64,000 nucleotides of DNA from Bradyrhizobium paxllaeri (lineage in GTDB: Bacteria; Pseudomonadota; Alphaproteobacteria; Rhizobiales; Xanthobacteraceae): NCBI RefSeq assembly GCF_001693515.2, contig NZ_CP042968.1, forward strand, positions 2,356,001 through 2,420,000, written 5' to 3'. The position numbers and the translations under genes were made by a program. This document shows, one piece after another, positions 27,232 through 34,912 of this stretch (within the stretch, counting starts at the first letter, position 1; every line of letters begins with the position of its first letter). Below the pieces are notes generated by a model. That model was not told the DNA's origin and searched no databases. It saw only the letters and a program-made list of their open reading frames with translations.

Positions 27232-28404
27232 ATGCCCATCGTCAACCGCGTCGCCGATCTGCAACCCGATATTCAGGCCTGGCGCCGCGATATCCATGAA
27301 AATCCCGAATTGCTGTACGACGTCCACCGCACCGCAGCATTCGTGGCGGATCGCCTGCGCGAATTCGGCTGCGACGAGGTGGCGACCGGCCTCGGCCGCA
27401 CCGGCGTCGTCGGCGTCATCAAGGGCAAGCAGTCCGGCAAGGGCGAGATCAACGTGATTGGGCTCCGCGCCGACATGGACGCACTGCCGATCGAGGAGGC
27501 AACCAACCTTCCCCATGCCTCCAAAACGCCGGGCAAGATGCACGCCTGCGGCCATGACGGCCACACCGCGATGCTTTTGGGCGCAGCCCGGTATCTCGCC
27601 GAGACCCGAAATTTCGCCGGCGATGCGGTCGTGATCTTCCAGCCGGCCGAGGAGGGCGGGGCGGGCGCCGCCGCCATGATCGAGGACGGGCTGATGGACC
27701 GGTTCGGCATCGAGCAGGTCTACGGCATGCATAACGGACCTGGGATTCCGGTCGGTTCCTTCGCCATCCGGCCCGGCCCTGTGATGGCGGCGACCGACTC
27801 GATCGACATCAAGATCGAGGGCCTCGGCGGCCATGCCGCGCGCCCGAACAAATGCATCGATTCCGTGCTGGTCGGCTCGCAGCTCATTACCGCGCTGCAG
27901 TCGATCGTGTCGCGGACCATCGATCCCCTGGAGTCGGCGGTGATCTCGATCTGCGAGTTCCATGCCGGTAACGCGCGCAACGTCATTCCGCACACCGCCG
28001 AACTCCGCGGTACCGTGCGGACGCTGACGGCGGAAGTGCGGGAGACGGTCGAGAAGCGCGTCCGCGAGGTGTGCGAGGGCGTGGCCAAAATGACCGGCGC
28101 CAGGATCGACCTGGTTTATGAGCGCGGCTATCCCGTCACCAACAACCACGCCGAGCAGACCGAGTTCGCGACGCAGGTGGCCAAGGAAGTGGCCGGCGCC
28201 CAGAACGTCCACGACATGCCGCCGCTGATGGGCGCGGAAGACTTTTCCTACATGCTGGAAGCGCGCCCCGGCGCGTTCATCTTCTGCGGCAACGGCGACA
28301 GCGCGGGGCTCCATCACCCCGCCTATGATTTCAACGACGAGGCGATCGTGTACGGGACGTCGTACTGGATCAAGCTGGTCGAAAACAAGCTGGCAGCGGC
28401 GTAG
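27232..28404 (+). CDS. M20 amidohydrolase, tandem copy 2
   Basis: A 390-aa paralogue of the gene at 25940, with the same length, start and catalytic set (HACGHDGHTAML, PAEEGGAGA, MHNGPGIP, GLHHPAYDFND). The most visible difference is around residues 190-215: GPVMAATDSIDIKIEGLGGH here against GPIMAGGDAVLIRIEGRGGH in copy 1, in the lid/dimerisation domain, where substrate choice could shift. Both copies are preceded by a shared block (GTTGG-TGGACCGC-GCTTGCATGCTACA). A strong terminator follows. Confidence 0.92.
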   Translation: MPIVNRVADLQPDIQAWRRDIHENPELLYDVHRTAAFVADRLREFGCDEVATGLGRTGVVGVIKGKQSGKGEINVIGLRADMDALPIEEATNLPHASKTPGKMHACGHDGHTAMLLGAARYLAETRNFAGDAVVIFQPAEEGGAGAAAMIEDGLMDRFGIEQVYGMHNGPGIPVGSFAIRPGPVMAATDSIDIKIEGLGGHAARPNKCIDSVLVGSQLITALQSIVSRTIDPLESAVISICEFHAGNARNVIPHTAELRGTVRTLTAEVRETVEKRVREVCEGVAKMTGARIDLVYERGYPVTNNHAEQTEFATQVAKEVAGAQNVHDMPPLMGAEDFSYMLEARPGAFIFCGNGDSAGLHHPAYDFNDEAIVYGTSYWIKLVENKLAAA

Positions 28405-28447
28405 AGGTTCTTCAATCTCGATCGCAGCCAACGTTTGATCGCACATC

Positions 28448-28487
28448 AAGGAAGGCCCGTATCTCCAGTGCGGGCCTTCCTTATTTT
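28448..28487 (+). terminator. Rho-independent terminator of the M20 pair
   Basis: AAGGAAGGCCCG and CGGGCCTTCCTT form a perfect 12-bp stem with an 11-base loop, followed by ATTTT. It lies 44 bp after the second amidohydrolase. Confidence 0.85.
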
Positions 28488-28776
28488 CCGTTGACGCGGG
28501 ATCTCAAGCGACGCGCGCGGCGGATCCGGGATCCAGGCGCGGGTAGGTGGGGTCCCGGCTCTGCATTGCAGCGTTACCGGGTGATGCTTCGCGTCGCCCG
28601 GGCTGCAACGCGTCCGGAACACGGATCCAACAAAGCGCTCCCGAATTGCATTATCGATTCACCGGATCAGTCTGTCCGGACGAGAAAAATCTCGTCGACC
28701 GTGTCGGCTAACGTTCCCTTCATCCGTCCTTCGAACGAAAGCCACGCCGGCCGGCCATTTGACGGAAGGAGCCCCG
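28488..28776. other. Intergenic stretch, possible degenerate repeat
   Basis: About 290 bp after the terminator. The first part (GGATCCGGGATCC, GGTCCCGGCTCTGC, GCCCGGGCTGC) looks like a worn copy of a GC-rich dispersed repeat; the later part should carry the promoter of the VOC gene. No gene was seen. Confidence 0.35.
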
Positions 28777-29247
28777 ATGAAGGTCACACAGCATCTCTGG
28801 TTCGCAAAGGATATGGAGGCCGCGATCGGCTTCTACACCTCGCACATCCGCGGTTCGTCGGTGCAGTGGGTTTCGGCCCTGCCGGCCGAGAGCCCGAGCG
28901 GTCCCGCCGGCAGCGTCAAGATTGCCGCCTTTACCCTCGGCGACCAGCGCTACATGGCGATCGAGGCGGGTCCGCTCGATCCGTTCAACCACAGCTTCTC
29001 CATCATGGTCGAATGCGACACACAGGCCGAGATCGACCGCTTGTGGGACGCCTTGAAAGAGGGCGGCAGGATCGAGCAATGCGGCTGGCTGCAGGACCGC
29101 TGGGGCCTGTCCTGGCAGATTGCACCCCGGCGGCTCGGCGAGTTGATGAACGACCCCGACCCGGCGAAAGCCAGGCGCGTGGCGGAGGCCATGCTGAAGA
29201 TGGTCAAGTTCGACATTGCAGAACTGGAGGCCGCGGCGAGGGGCTAA
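28777..29247 (+). CDS. VOC-family protein (PhnB/3-dmu-9_3-mt type)
   Basis: A 156-aa protein of the vicinal oxygen chelate fold, in the PhnB-like group once called 3-demethylubiquinone methyltransferase. Visible: KVTQHLWFAKDMEAAIGFY at the N-terminus, FTLGDQRYMAIEAGP, then FSIMVECDTQAEIDRLWDAL and GWLQDRWGLSWQIAP. The function of this group is unclear. The ATG at 28777 was chosen for the GGAAGGA 6 bp upstream; a TTG at 28759 is in frame but lies before that site. Confidence 0.88.
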   Translation: MKVTQHLWFAKDMEAAIGFYTSHIRGSSVQWVSALPAESPSGPAGSVKIAAFTLGDQRYMAIEAGPLDPFNHSFSIMVECDTQAEIDRLWDALKEGGRIEQCGWLQDRWGLSWQIAPRRLGELMNDPDPAKARRVAEAMLKMVKFDIAELEAAARG

Positions 29248-29543
29248 ATGCCTCGCGCGCTGCGAGGAGCGGAGTTTGTTCGGCTCCGGCCGATGGAGCC
29301 GCGAGGGTGGTCCATGCGGCGGCGCCGCCGCTGGAAAAAGAGGGTCGAGCGCTGCACGGCGCCGGGGCTGGAGGAGGACCGCGCAGCGCGTCGACCATGT
29401 AGGAGCATTATGGCGTGAACCAGAACGTCCCACATTCCCTTGAGAATGCGATTGTGTCGTCCATCAATTAATGGTTGCAGATAGGATTGTCAATTTTTCC
29501 CGTTATTTTTCACCAGATATTGCGGCTGCCGGCTTGGCAGAAT
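29248..29543. other. Intergenic stretch without a gene
   Basis: About 296 bp between the VOC gene and the end of the UdgX gene. GC-rich at first, then AT-rich (TCAATTTTTCCCGTTATTTTTCACC). No gene, RNA or terminator hairpin was found. Confidence 0.35.
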
Positions 29544-31013
29544 TCAGGCCGCATGTGCTGATTTTCGCAGCACGCCGGCGGCAATTTTGAGGTCCTGAAC
29601 GAAGCGCCGGTATTCGCTCGCCCTGGCTTCGGCGTCCGGCAACCGCAGCAGATAGGACGGGTGCACCGTCACCAAGACTTTGGTGCCGTCGTCGAGATCG
29701 ATCGGGCGGCCGCGGTTCTTGTTGATCGGCGTGATCTTGCCGAACACGCTTTGCGCCGCGGTGGCGCCCATCGCGACAACCAGTTCGGGTTTGATTGCGG
29801 CCAGCTCGCGTTCGTACCATTGCCGGCATGCCCTGATTTCCGGCGTGTTCGGCTTCTGGTGCAGACGGATTTTTCCGCGCGGCACGAATTTGAAGTGCTT
29901 CACCGCATTGGTGACGTAGACCTTGCGGCGATCGATGCCGGCCTCGTCCAGCGCGCGGTCGAGCATCTGGCCGGCGGGCCCGACGAACGGCTTGCCGGCG
30001 AGGTCTTCCTTGTCGCCGGGCTGTTCGCCGACCAGCATGATCCGCGCCGTTTGCGCCCCTTCGCCGAACACCGTCTGGGTGGCATTCTGGTAGAGAGGAC
30101 AGGCGCGGCAATCGGCGGCTTCCTCGCGCAGCGTCTCGATATCGTCGGCATGTTTGCGGGGCATGTCGTCTGCCTTGTCGCTTGTCTTGTCGTTTGCCTT
30201 GGATGGTTCCAGCCGTTTCTGCGGCTTGTGCGGTTCGCTTGCCGCTTTCGCGATCATGGCGCTGGCGGTGCGCCCGGCATCTTCGATCAGGGGTTTAATC
30301 AACGAGGCCTCCGGCAGGTTCCTCCAGTACTTCCGGGGCATCTCCTTACTCATCGCCTGCACCTTCAGCCGGGCGGGATTGAAGATGCTGGCGTAGTAGC
30401 TGCGCCAGGTTTCCTCCAGCCTGTCAGCGGCCGGGGCCTCGCTTTTGGCAACGCCCGGCGTAATCGAGACGGCGTGGCCGTCCCAATGCGCGCAGACGTC
30501 GGGGGTCAGGATCGACCAGGGCATGTCGGCAAAGCGGCGTGCAAAGAACGGCGCGGCCAGTTCGACGATATGGTGCTCCGACTCGAACCAGGCGACGAAA
30601 TGCGATTTCTGCTCGCGGCCGATTTCGCGGAAGCGGACAAAGGCATGCATCTTGTGCTCGTCGCGGCGCACGGCTTTTGCCATCGCGGTGATTTCGGCCA
30701 CGTCGGGATCGGTCGCGATCTCGAGCAGGTCGTGATTGCCGCGCAGCCGCCACAGCAGGCGATAGAGCAGGGCGAACCGCTCGGGGTTGCGATGCAGGAT
30801 CGCGATTTCAGCCAGTTCGACGAATTTTGCCGGTACGTTGAACGTGCCCTGAGGCGGCTCGAGCGGCGGTGTCGTCGGTTCGAACAGTTCGGGCGCATCG
30901 CCGGTGATGCGCCAGTTTACATCGGACGGTTTCACATCATTCAGCGCCAGTGCACGCGCTGCCTTGCGCCAGCCGTCGAAATCGGTTTCGCTATCGAGGA
31001 TGATGTGGTGCAT
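29544..31013 (-). CDS. UdgX-type uracil-DNA-binding glycosylase with N-terminal DUF4130
   Basis: A 489-aa fusion. Residues about 1-245 match DUF4130 (probable DNA metabolism domain; HKMHAFVRFREI, HIVELAAPFFARRFADMPWSILTP). After a charged linker (about 250-295) comes a family-4/5-like uracil-DNA glycosylase domain with CRACPLYQNATQTVFGEG, motif A GEQPGDKEDLAGKPFVGPAG and motif B VHPSYLLRLP. The UdgX-specific insertion loop is present as RGKIRLHQ with the nucleophile-type His at residue 385. UdgX proteins excise uracil and stay covalently bound to the abasic site. It lies downstream of the radical SAM gene on the same strand, separated by a palindromic repeat, and so probably responds to the SOS box at 32438. 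Confidence 0.9.
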   Translation of the reverse strand: MHHIILDSETDFDGWRKAARALALNDVKPSDVNWRITGDAPELFEPTTPPLEPPQGTFNVPAKFVELAEIAILHRNPERFALLYRLLWRLRGNHDLLEIATDPDVAEITAMAKAVRRDEHKMHAFVRFREIGREQKSHFVAWFESEHHIVELAAPFFARRFADMPWSILTPDVCAHWDGHAVSITPGVAKSEAPAADRLEETWRSYYASIFNPARLKVQAMSKEMPRKYWRNLPEASLIKPLIEDAGRTASAMIAKAASEPHKPQKRLEPSKANDKTSDKADDMPRKHADDIETLREEAADCRACPLYQNATQTVFGEGAQTARIMLVGEQPGDKEDLAGKPFVGPAGQMLDRALDEAGIDRRKVYVTNAVKHFKFVPRGKIRLHQKPNTPEIRACRQWYERELAAIKPELVVAMGATAAQSVFGKITPINKNRGRPIDLDDGTKVLVTVHPSYLLRLPDAEARASEYRRFVQDLKIAAGVLRKSAHAA

Positions 31014-31026
31014 TTCTCTCTCCTTT

Positions 31027-31109
31027 CGTCATTGCGAGCGAAGCGAAGCAATCCATGCCTCGCACGGGGAAAGATGGATTGCTTCGTCGCTTCGCTCCTC
31101 GCAATGACG
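31027..31109. repeat. Palindromic repeat, CGTCATTGCGAGCG type
   Basis: An 83-bp palindrome: CGTCATTGCGAGCGAAGCGAAG at one end and CTTCGCTCCTCGCAATGACG at the other, with an inner CAATCCAT/ATGGATTG pair. It fills the gap between the radical SAM gene and the UdgX gene. The same family occurs at 61418-61501. Confidence 0.9.
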
Positions 31110-31116
31110 CCGGTGG

Positions 31117-32355
31117 TTAAAACCCAAATCCCAATTGCGTCGCCTTCGGCTTGAACCTCTCCTTCAGCCCCGCGCCGTCGAGCAGATGCGGTGAGGGGCG
31201 GTAGTCACTTAGCACGATGAACGGTAGCGCCTTCTTCCGCGGGATGTGCAGCCGCGCCAGATCGGCCAGACGGATCGAGGTCAGGCGGCGCGTGGCGATG
31301 ATGCGGTCGACCGCCCTGGTGCCGAAGCCCGGCACCCGCAACAGGTCCTCGCGGCTGGCGGTGACGACATCGAGCGGGAAGCGGTCGCGATGGCGCAGCG
31401 CCCAAGCGAGTTTCGGATCGATGTCGAGCGGCAGCATGCCCTTGGCCTCGTCGACGATCTCACCGGCGTCAAAGCCGTAAAACCGCATCAGCCAGTCGGC
31501 CTGGTAGAGCCGGTGTTCGCGGACCAGCGGCGGCGCGACAAGCGGCAGCGCGCGGCTCGCATCCGGGATCGGGCTGAAGGCCGAGTAGTAGACGCGCTTG
31601 AGGCGGTAGGAGCTATAGAGATTGGCGCTGGTGTCGAGAATGGTTTTGTCATCGGCGGCATCGGCGCCGATGATCATCTGCGTGCTCTGGCCGGCGGGCG
31701 CAAAGCGCGGCGGCTTTGCCTTCTTCGCGGCGTTGCCGTTCTCCCTGGCCTCGTTGAGCCTCAGCCGCAGCCGGCCCATGGTGCGGCGGATCGCGCGCAC
31801 GTTCTTTTCCGGCGCGAATTTCGCAAGACTGTTTTCCAGCGGCATCTCGATGTTGATGGACAGACGGTCGGCATATTTGCCGGCCTCCGCGATCAGCGCG
31901 TCGTCCGCTTCGGGAATGGTCTTGAGATGGATGTAGCCGCGAAAATGATGCTCCTCGCGCAGCTTGCGCGCGACGCTCACCACCTGCTCCATGGTGTAAT
32001 CCGCGCTGCGGATGATGCCGGAGGAGAGAAACAGGCCCTCGATGTAATTGCGCCGGTAGAAGTCGATCGTCAGCTTCACCACCTCGTCGACCGTGAAGCG
32101 GGCACGCGGTACGTTCGAGGAGGTGCGGTTCACGCAATAGAGGCAATCGTAATTGCAGGCGTTGGTGAGCAGCACCTTCAACAGCGAGATGCAGCGCCCG
32201 TCCGGCGCGTAGGAATGGCAGATGCCCATGCCCGGCGCGGTCGAGCCGAGGCCCTTGCCGTCGCTGGAATCCCGCTTCTCGGTACCCGAGGAAGCGCAGG
32301 AAGCATCGTATTTCGCGGCATCCGCCAGGATTTCCAGCTTACGTTGCAGGTCCAT
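31117..32355 (-). CDS. Putative DNA modification/repair radical SAM protein
   Basis: A 412-aa radical SAM protein of the family that co-occurs with UdgX/DUF4130 proteins. The cluster ligands are in TNACNYDCLYCVNR (CxxxCxxC) near residue 55. The barrel continues through GLFLSSGII and YIHLKTIP, and a C-terminal helix-hairpin-helix-like segment (LLRVPGFGTRAVDRIIATRR, about residue 345) suggests DNA binding. The start at 32355 (MDLQRKLEIL) was preferred to longer forms because it lies 83 bp from the SOS box and is followed by conserved-looking sequence. The reaction is unknown. It is probably transcribed with the UdgX gene. Confidence 0.88.
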   Translation of the reverse strand: MDLQRKLEILADAAKYDASCASSGTEKRDSSDGKGLGSTAPGMGICHSYAPDGRCISLLKVLLTNACNYDCLYCVNRTSSNVPRARFTVDEVVKLTIDFYRRNYIEGLFLSSGIIRSADYTMEQVVSVARKLREEHHFRGYIHLKTIPEADDALIAEAGKYADRLSINIEMPLENSLAKFAPEKNVRAIRRTMGRLRLRLNEARENGNAAKKAKPPRFAPAGQSTQMIIGADAADDKTILDTSANLYSSYRLKRVYYSAFSPIPDASRALPLVAPPLVREHRLYQADWLMRFYGFDAGEIVDEAKGMLPLDIDPKLAWALRHRDRFPLDVVTASREDLLRVPGFGTRAVDRIIATRRLTSIRLADLARLHIPRKKALPFIVLSDYRPSPHLLDGAGLKERFKPKATQLGFGF

Positions 32356-32437
32356 CGTCGAATCCCTTTGATTCCGCTGATGAATCGCCCGGGTGTCGAT
32401 CCCGATTGACTCTGCCGGGCCTGTTAGCTTTATATTA

Positions 32438-32452
32438 GAACATATCATGAAC
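32438..32452. promoter_or_regulatory. LexA (SOS) box shared by two divergent operons
   Basis: GAAC-ATATCAT-GAAC, the exact reverse complement form of the alphaproteobacterial LexA operator GTTC-N7-GTTC. It lies in an AT-rich patch 83 bp from the radical SAM start and 66 bp from the imuA start, so one operator can control both directions. Confidence 0.87.
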
Positions 32453-32517
32453 AAATGAGCCAGCCGCGGGTTCACACGGGAAGAAGCGGTAAGGCCCAAT
32501 TTCCGAAGGAGCGGCGC

Positions 32518-33312
32518 ATGAGCACCGCACGCACCAGCACGCTTGCAAGTTTGCGCGGAAGCATCGAGCGCCTGGAGGCGCATGGCGATGCGCATGACCA
32601 CGCCAGGATTACGCTTGGCCACAAGGCTGCGGACGCGACGTTGTGCGGCGGGCTGGCGGTATCAGCGGTGCATGAAGTGTTCGCCGAGGGCCACCAGAGC
32701 GCGACGGCAACGGGCTTCATCGCGGGGCTGGCGGGACGGGTGTCGCCACGCCGGCCGCTGGTCTGGGTGCGGCAGGATTTTTCGGAAATTGAATCGGGTG
32801 CGCTGTCGATGAGCGGGCTCTGCGAATTGGGTCTCGACCCGCGGCTGCTCGTGACCGTGCGCGCGCCCGATACCGACGCCGCGCTACGGACTGCCGCCGA
32901 CGCGCTGGCCTGCGATGCGCTCGGCGCCGTGGTGCTGGAAGTGTGGGGGCAGGCGCGCCAGCTCGATCTCGTCGCCAGCCGAAAACTCACTTTGGCCGCG
33001 GCAGCCTCCGGCGTCACTGCATTGCTGCTGCGGATGGCGGCCGAGCCGCGCCCCTCGACGGCGGAGACCAGATGGATCGTGCGCGCGGCGCACTCGCCGC
33101 CGGGATCACCGTGGAGCGCCTGGGGCGCGCCGGTGTTCGACGCGCAACTGGTTCGTAACCGTCATGGCCCGGTCGGCCGCTGGATCATGGAATGGAATTG
33201 TGATGAGTGCCTTTTCAGAGAACCGTCGGCGTATCCTCAGCCTCTGGCTGCCCCGCCTGCCCATCGACCGCATCCAGCGGCGATGCAAAGCGTCTTCAAG
33301 CGCAGCGCGTGA
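32518..33312 (+). CDS. imuA: ImuA, RecA-like mutasome protein
   Basis: A 264-aa ImuA (SulA/RecA-like) protein, the first gene of the imuA-imuB-dnaE2 cassette for SOS mutagenesis. Recognisable parts are VSAVHEVFAEG, RPLVWVRQDFSEIESGALSMSGL and LGAVVLEVWGQARQLDLVASRKLTLAA, the degenerate RecA-like core. The ATG at 32518 has GAAGGA upstream. Its last 110 bp overlap the start of imuB in another frame, implying coupled translation. It lies 66 bp downstream of the SOS box. Confidence 0.93.
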   Translation: MSTARTSTLASLRGSIERLEAHGDAHDHARITLGHKAADATLCGGLAVSAVHEVFAEGHQSATATGFIAGLAGRVSPRRPLVWVRQDFSEIESGALSMSGLCELGLDPRLLVTVRAPDTDAALRTAADALACDALGAVVLEVWGQARQLDLVASRKLTLAAAASGVTALLLRMAAEPRPSTAETRWIVRAAHSPPGSPWSAWGAPVFDAQLVRNRHGPVGRWIMEWNCDECLFREPSAYPQPLAAPPAHRPHPAAMQSVFKRSA

Positions 33313-34912
33313 ACAAAACTCTAACGACGCGGTCGGTGCGCCCCCTCTCCCGCTTGCGGGGGAGGGTAGGGGTGCTTCCGCGAGTGACACTGTTCGTGTG
33401 GAGAGAGCTTCCCCCACGCAGATCGCAACCTTCCCCTCCGTCGTCGTCGCCAAGCAGCACAACGCCATCCTGATCCATTCGCTCGACGAGGCCGCCGTCC
33501 GCGCCGGCCTCTCGATCGGTCTGCCGCTCGCCAATGCCCGCGCCATCTGTCCCGAAATGACGGTGTTCGACGCCGACGAGATCGCCGACACCAAAACGCT
33601 GAACGACATCGCCGACTGGTGCGACCGCTTCACCCCGCTGGTGGCACTCGATCCGCCCTACGGACTGTTCCTCGACATCACCGGCTGCGCCCATCTGTTC
33701 GGCGGCGAGCGCGCGCTGCTGCAGATCGTGATCGGCGCGCTGAGCCGCCGCGGTTTTGCCGTCAGCGCCGCGATCGCCTCCACCTCGATCTGCGCCCGCA
33801 CGCTGACGCGCCACGCGTCGGGAAAGATCGTGGCCGATGGCGAAGAGGCCGAGGCCGTCGCTCCGCTGCCGATATCCGCACTCGGCGCGGGTGACGCCAT
33901 CACCGCCGGCCTGCGCCGCGCCGGCCTGAAGACCATCGGCGATGTCGCCTTGCGCGCGCCCCACGAAATCACCGCGCGGTTCGGCGCGTCCTTCACGACG
34001 CTGCTGGCGCATGCGCTGGGGCAGGGCGATGCGCCGATCAGTTCGCGAAAACCGCTGCCGGATTACATCGTCGAAAAGCGCTTTCCCGATCCTGTTACCA
34101 CCGACACCGTGATCGCGATGAATTTGTCTGCACTCGCCGCCATGCTGGTCACGGCGATGGACAGGCAGGGCAAGGGCGCGCGGCGGCTGGACGCGAGCTT
34201 TTTCCGCACTGACGGCGCGGTGCGCACGATCTCCGTCGATACCGGACGTCCCGTGACGAAGCCGGAGGTGATCGACCGTCTGTTTCGCGAGCGGCTCGAT
34301 GCGCTCAACGATCCCCTTGATCCCGGCTTCGGCTTCGATCTCATCCGCCTTTCCGCCAGCCGCACCGAAATCGTGGTACAGCAGCAGCGCGACCTCGACG
34401 CCACCGTCCATGACAATGACGAACTGTCCGCGCTGATCGATCGCATCGCCGCGCGCATCGGAGGAAAACGCGTCGTCGTGCATCTGCCCGAGGATACCCA
34501 CATCCCCGAGCGCGCGGTGCTGGCTGTAGCAGCGCAGCATCATCTGGCGGCCGCCGCCCAGGCCGCCTGGCCGGAGCGGATCGAAAGCGAGCCGCCGCTG
34601 CGCCCCTTGCGCCTGTTCGACAGGCCGGAGCCCATCAACGTGCCGTTTGCGACCGTGCCTGACGGCCCGCCGCATCAATTCACCTGGCGGCGCGTGACGC
34701 ATGCGGTGGTGCGGGTGGAGGGGCCCGAACGCATCGCGATGGAATGGTGGAAGCAGAACGGCGACGGCCCGACGCGGGATTATTTCCGCATCGAGGATGA
34801 GGCGGGCCTGCGTTTCTGGATCTTTCGCGACGGGCTCTATGAAAGCGAAGCGGCGGATGCGGAAGTCGAGCCCGGTTCAGTCAGATGGTTCGTGCACGGG
34901 TTGTTCGCATGA
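33203..34912 (+). CDS. imuB: ImuB, inactive Y-family polymerase-like mutasome hub
   Basis: A 569-aa Y-family polymerase homologue that links ImuA, DnaE2 and the beta clamp in translesion synthesis. It starts RRRILSLWLPRLPIDRIQ; the palm has LDPPYGLFLDITGCAHLFGGE, where the SxDE acidic pair of active Y-family enzymes is missing, as is usual for ImuB. The C-terminal half holds DLIRLSASRTE and the DYFRIEDEAGLRFWIFRDGLYE block. Residues about 43-72 are translated from a palindromic repeat (33341-33420) inserted in frame. The stop overlaps the dnaE2 start (ATGA). Confidence 0.93.
   Translation: MSAFSENRRRILSLWLPRLPIDRIQRRCKASSSAAREQNSNDAVGAPPLPLAGEGRGASASDTVRVERASPTQIATFPSVVVAKQHNAILIHSLDEAAVRAGLSIGLPLANARAICPEMTVFDADEIADTKTLNDIADWCDRFTPLVALDPPYGLFLDITGCAHLFGGERALLQIVIGALSRRGFAVSAAIASTSICARTLTRHASGKIVADGEEAEAVAPLPISALGAGDAITAGLRRAGLKTIGDVALRAPHEITARFGASFTTLLAHALGQGDAPISSRKPLPDYIVEKRFPDPVTTDTVIAMNLSALAAMLVTAMDRQGKGARRLDASFFRTDGAVRTISVDTGRPVTKPEVIDRLFRERLDALNDPLDPGFGFDLIRLSASRTEIVVQQQRDLDATVHDNDELSALIDRIAARIGGKRVVVHLPEDTHIPERAVLAVAAQHHLAAAAQAAWPERIESEPPLRPLRLFDRPEPINVPFATVPDGPPHQFTWRRVTHAVVRVEGPERIAMEWWKQNGDGPTRDYFRIEDEAGLRFWIFRDGLYESEAADAEVEPGSVRWFVHGLFA
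33320..33420. repeat. Palindromic repeat inserted in frame in imuB
   Basis: A GC-rich repeat centred on CCCTCTCCCGC-TT-GCGGGGGAGGG (33342-33366), with further sequence resembling a dispersed Bradyrhizobium repeat (GGTGCTTCCGCGAG, GAGAGAGCTTCCCCCAC). It is translated as part of ImuB (GAPPLPLAGEGRGAS). Its outer limits are approximate. Confidence 0.7.

Noticed and set aside
33203..34912. ImuB considered as an active Y-family polymerase
   Set aside because: The catalytic acidic pair expected in the SxDE motif is absent; LDITGCAHLFGGE matches the inactive ImuB form.
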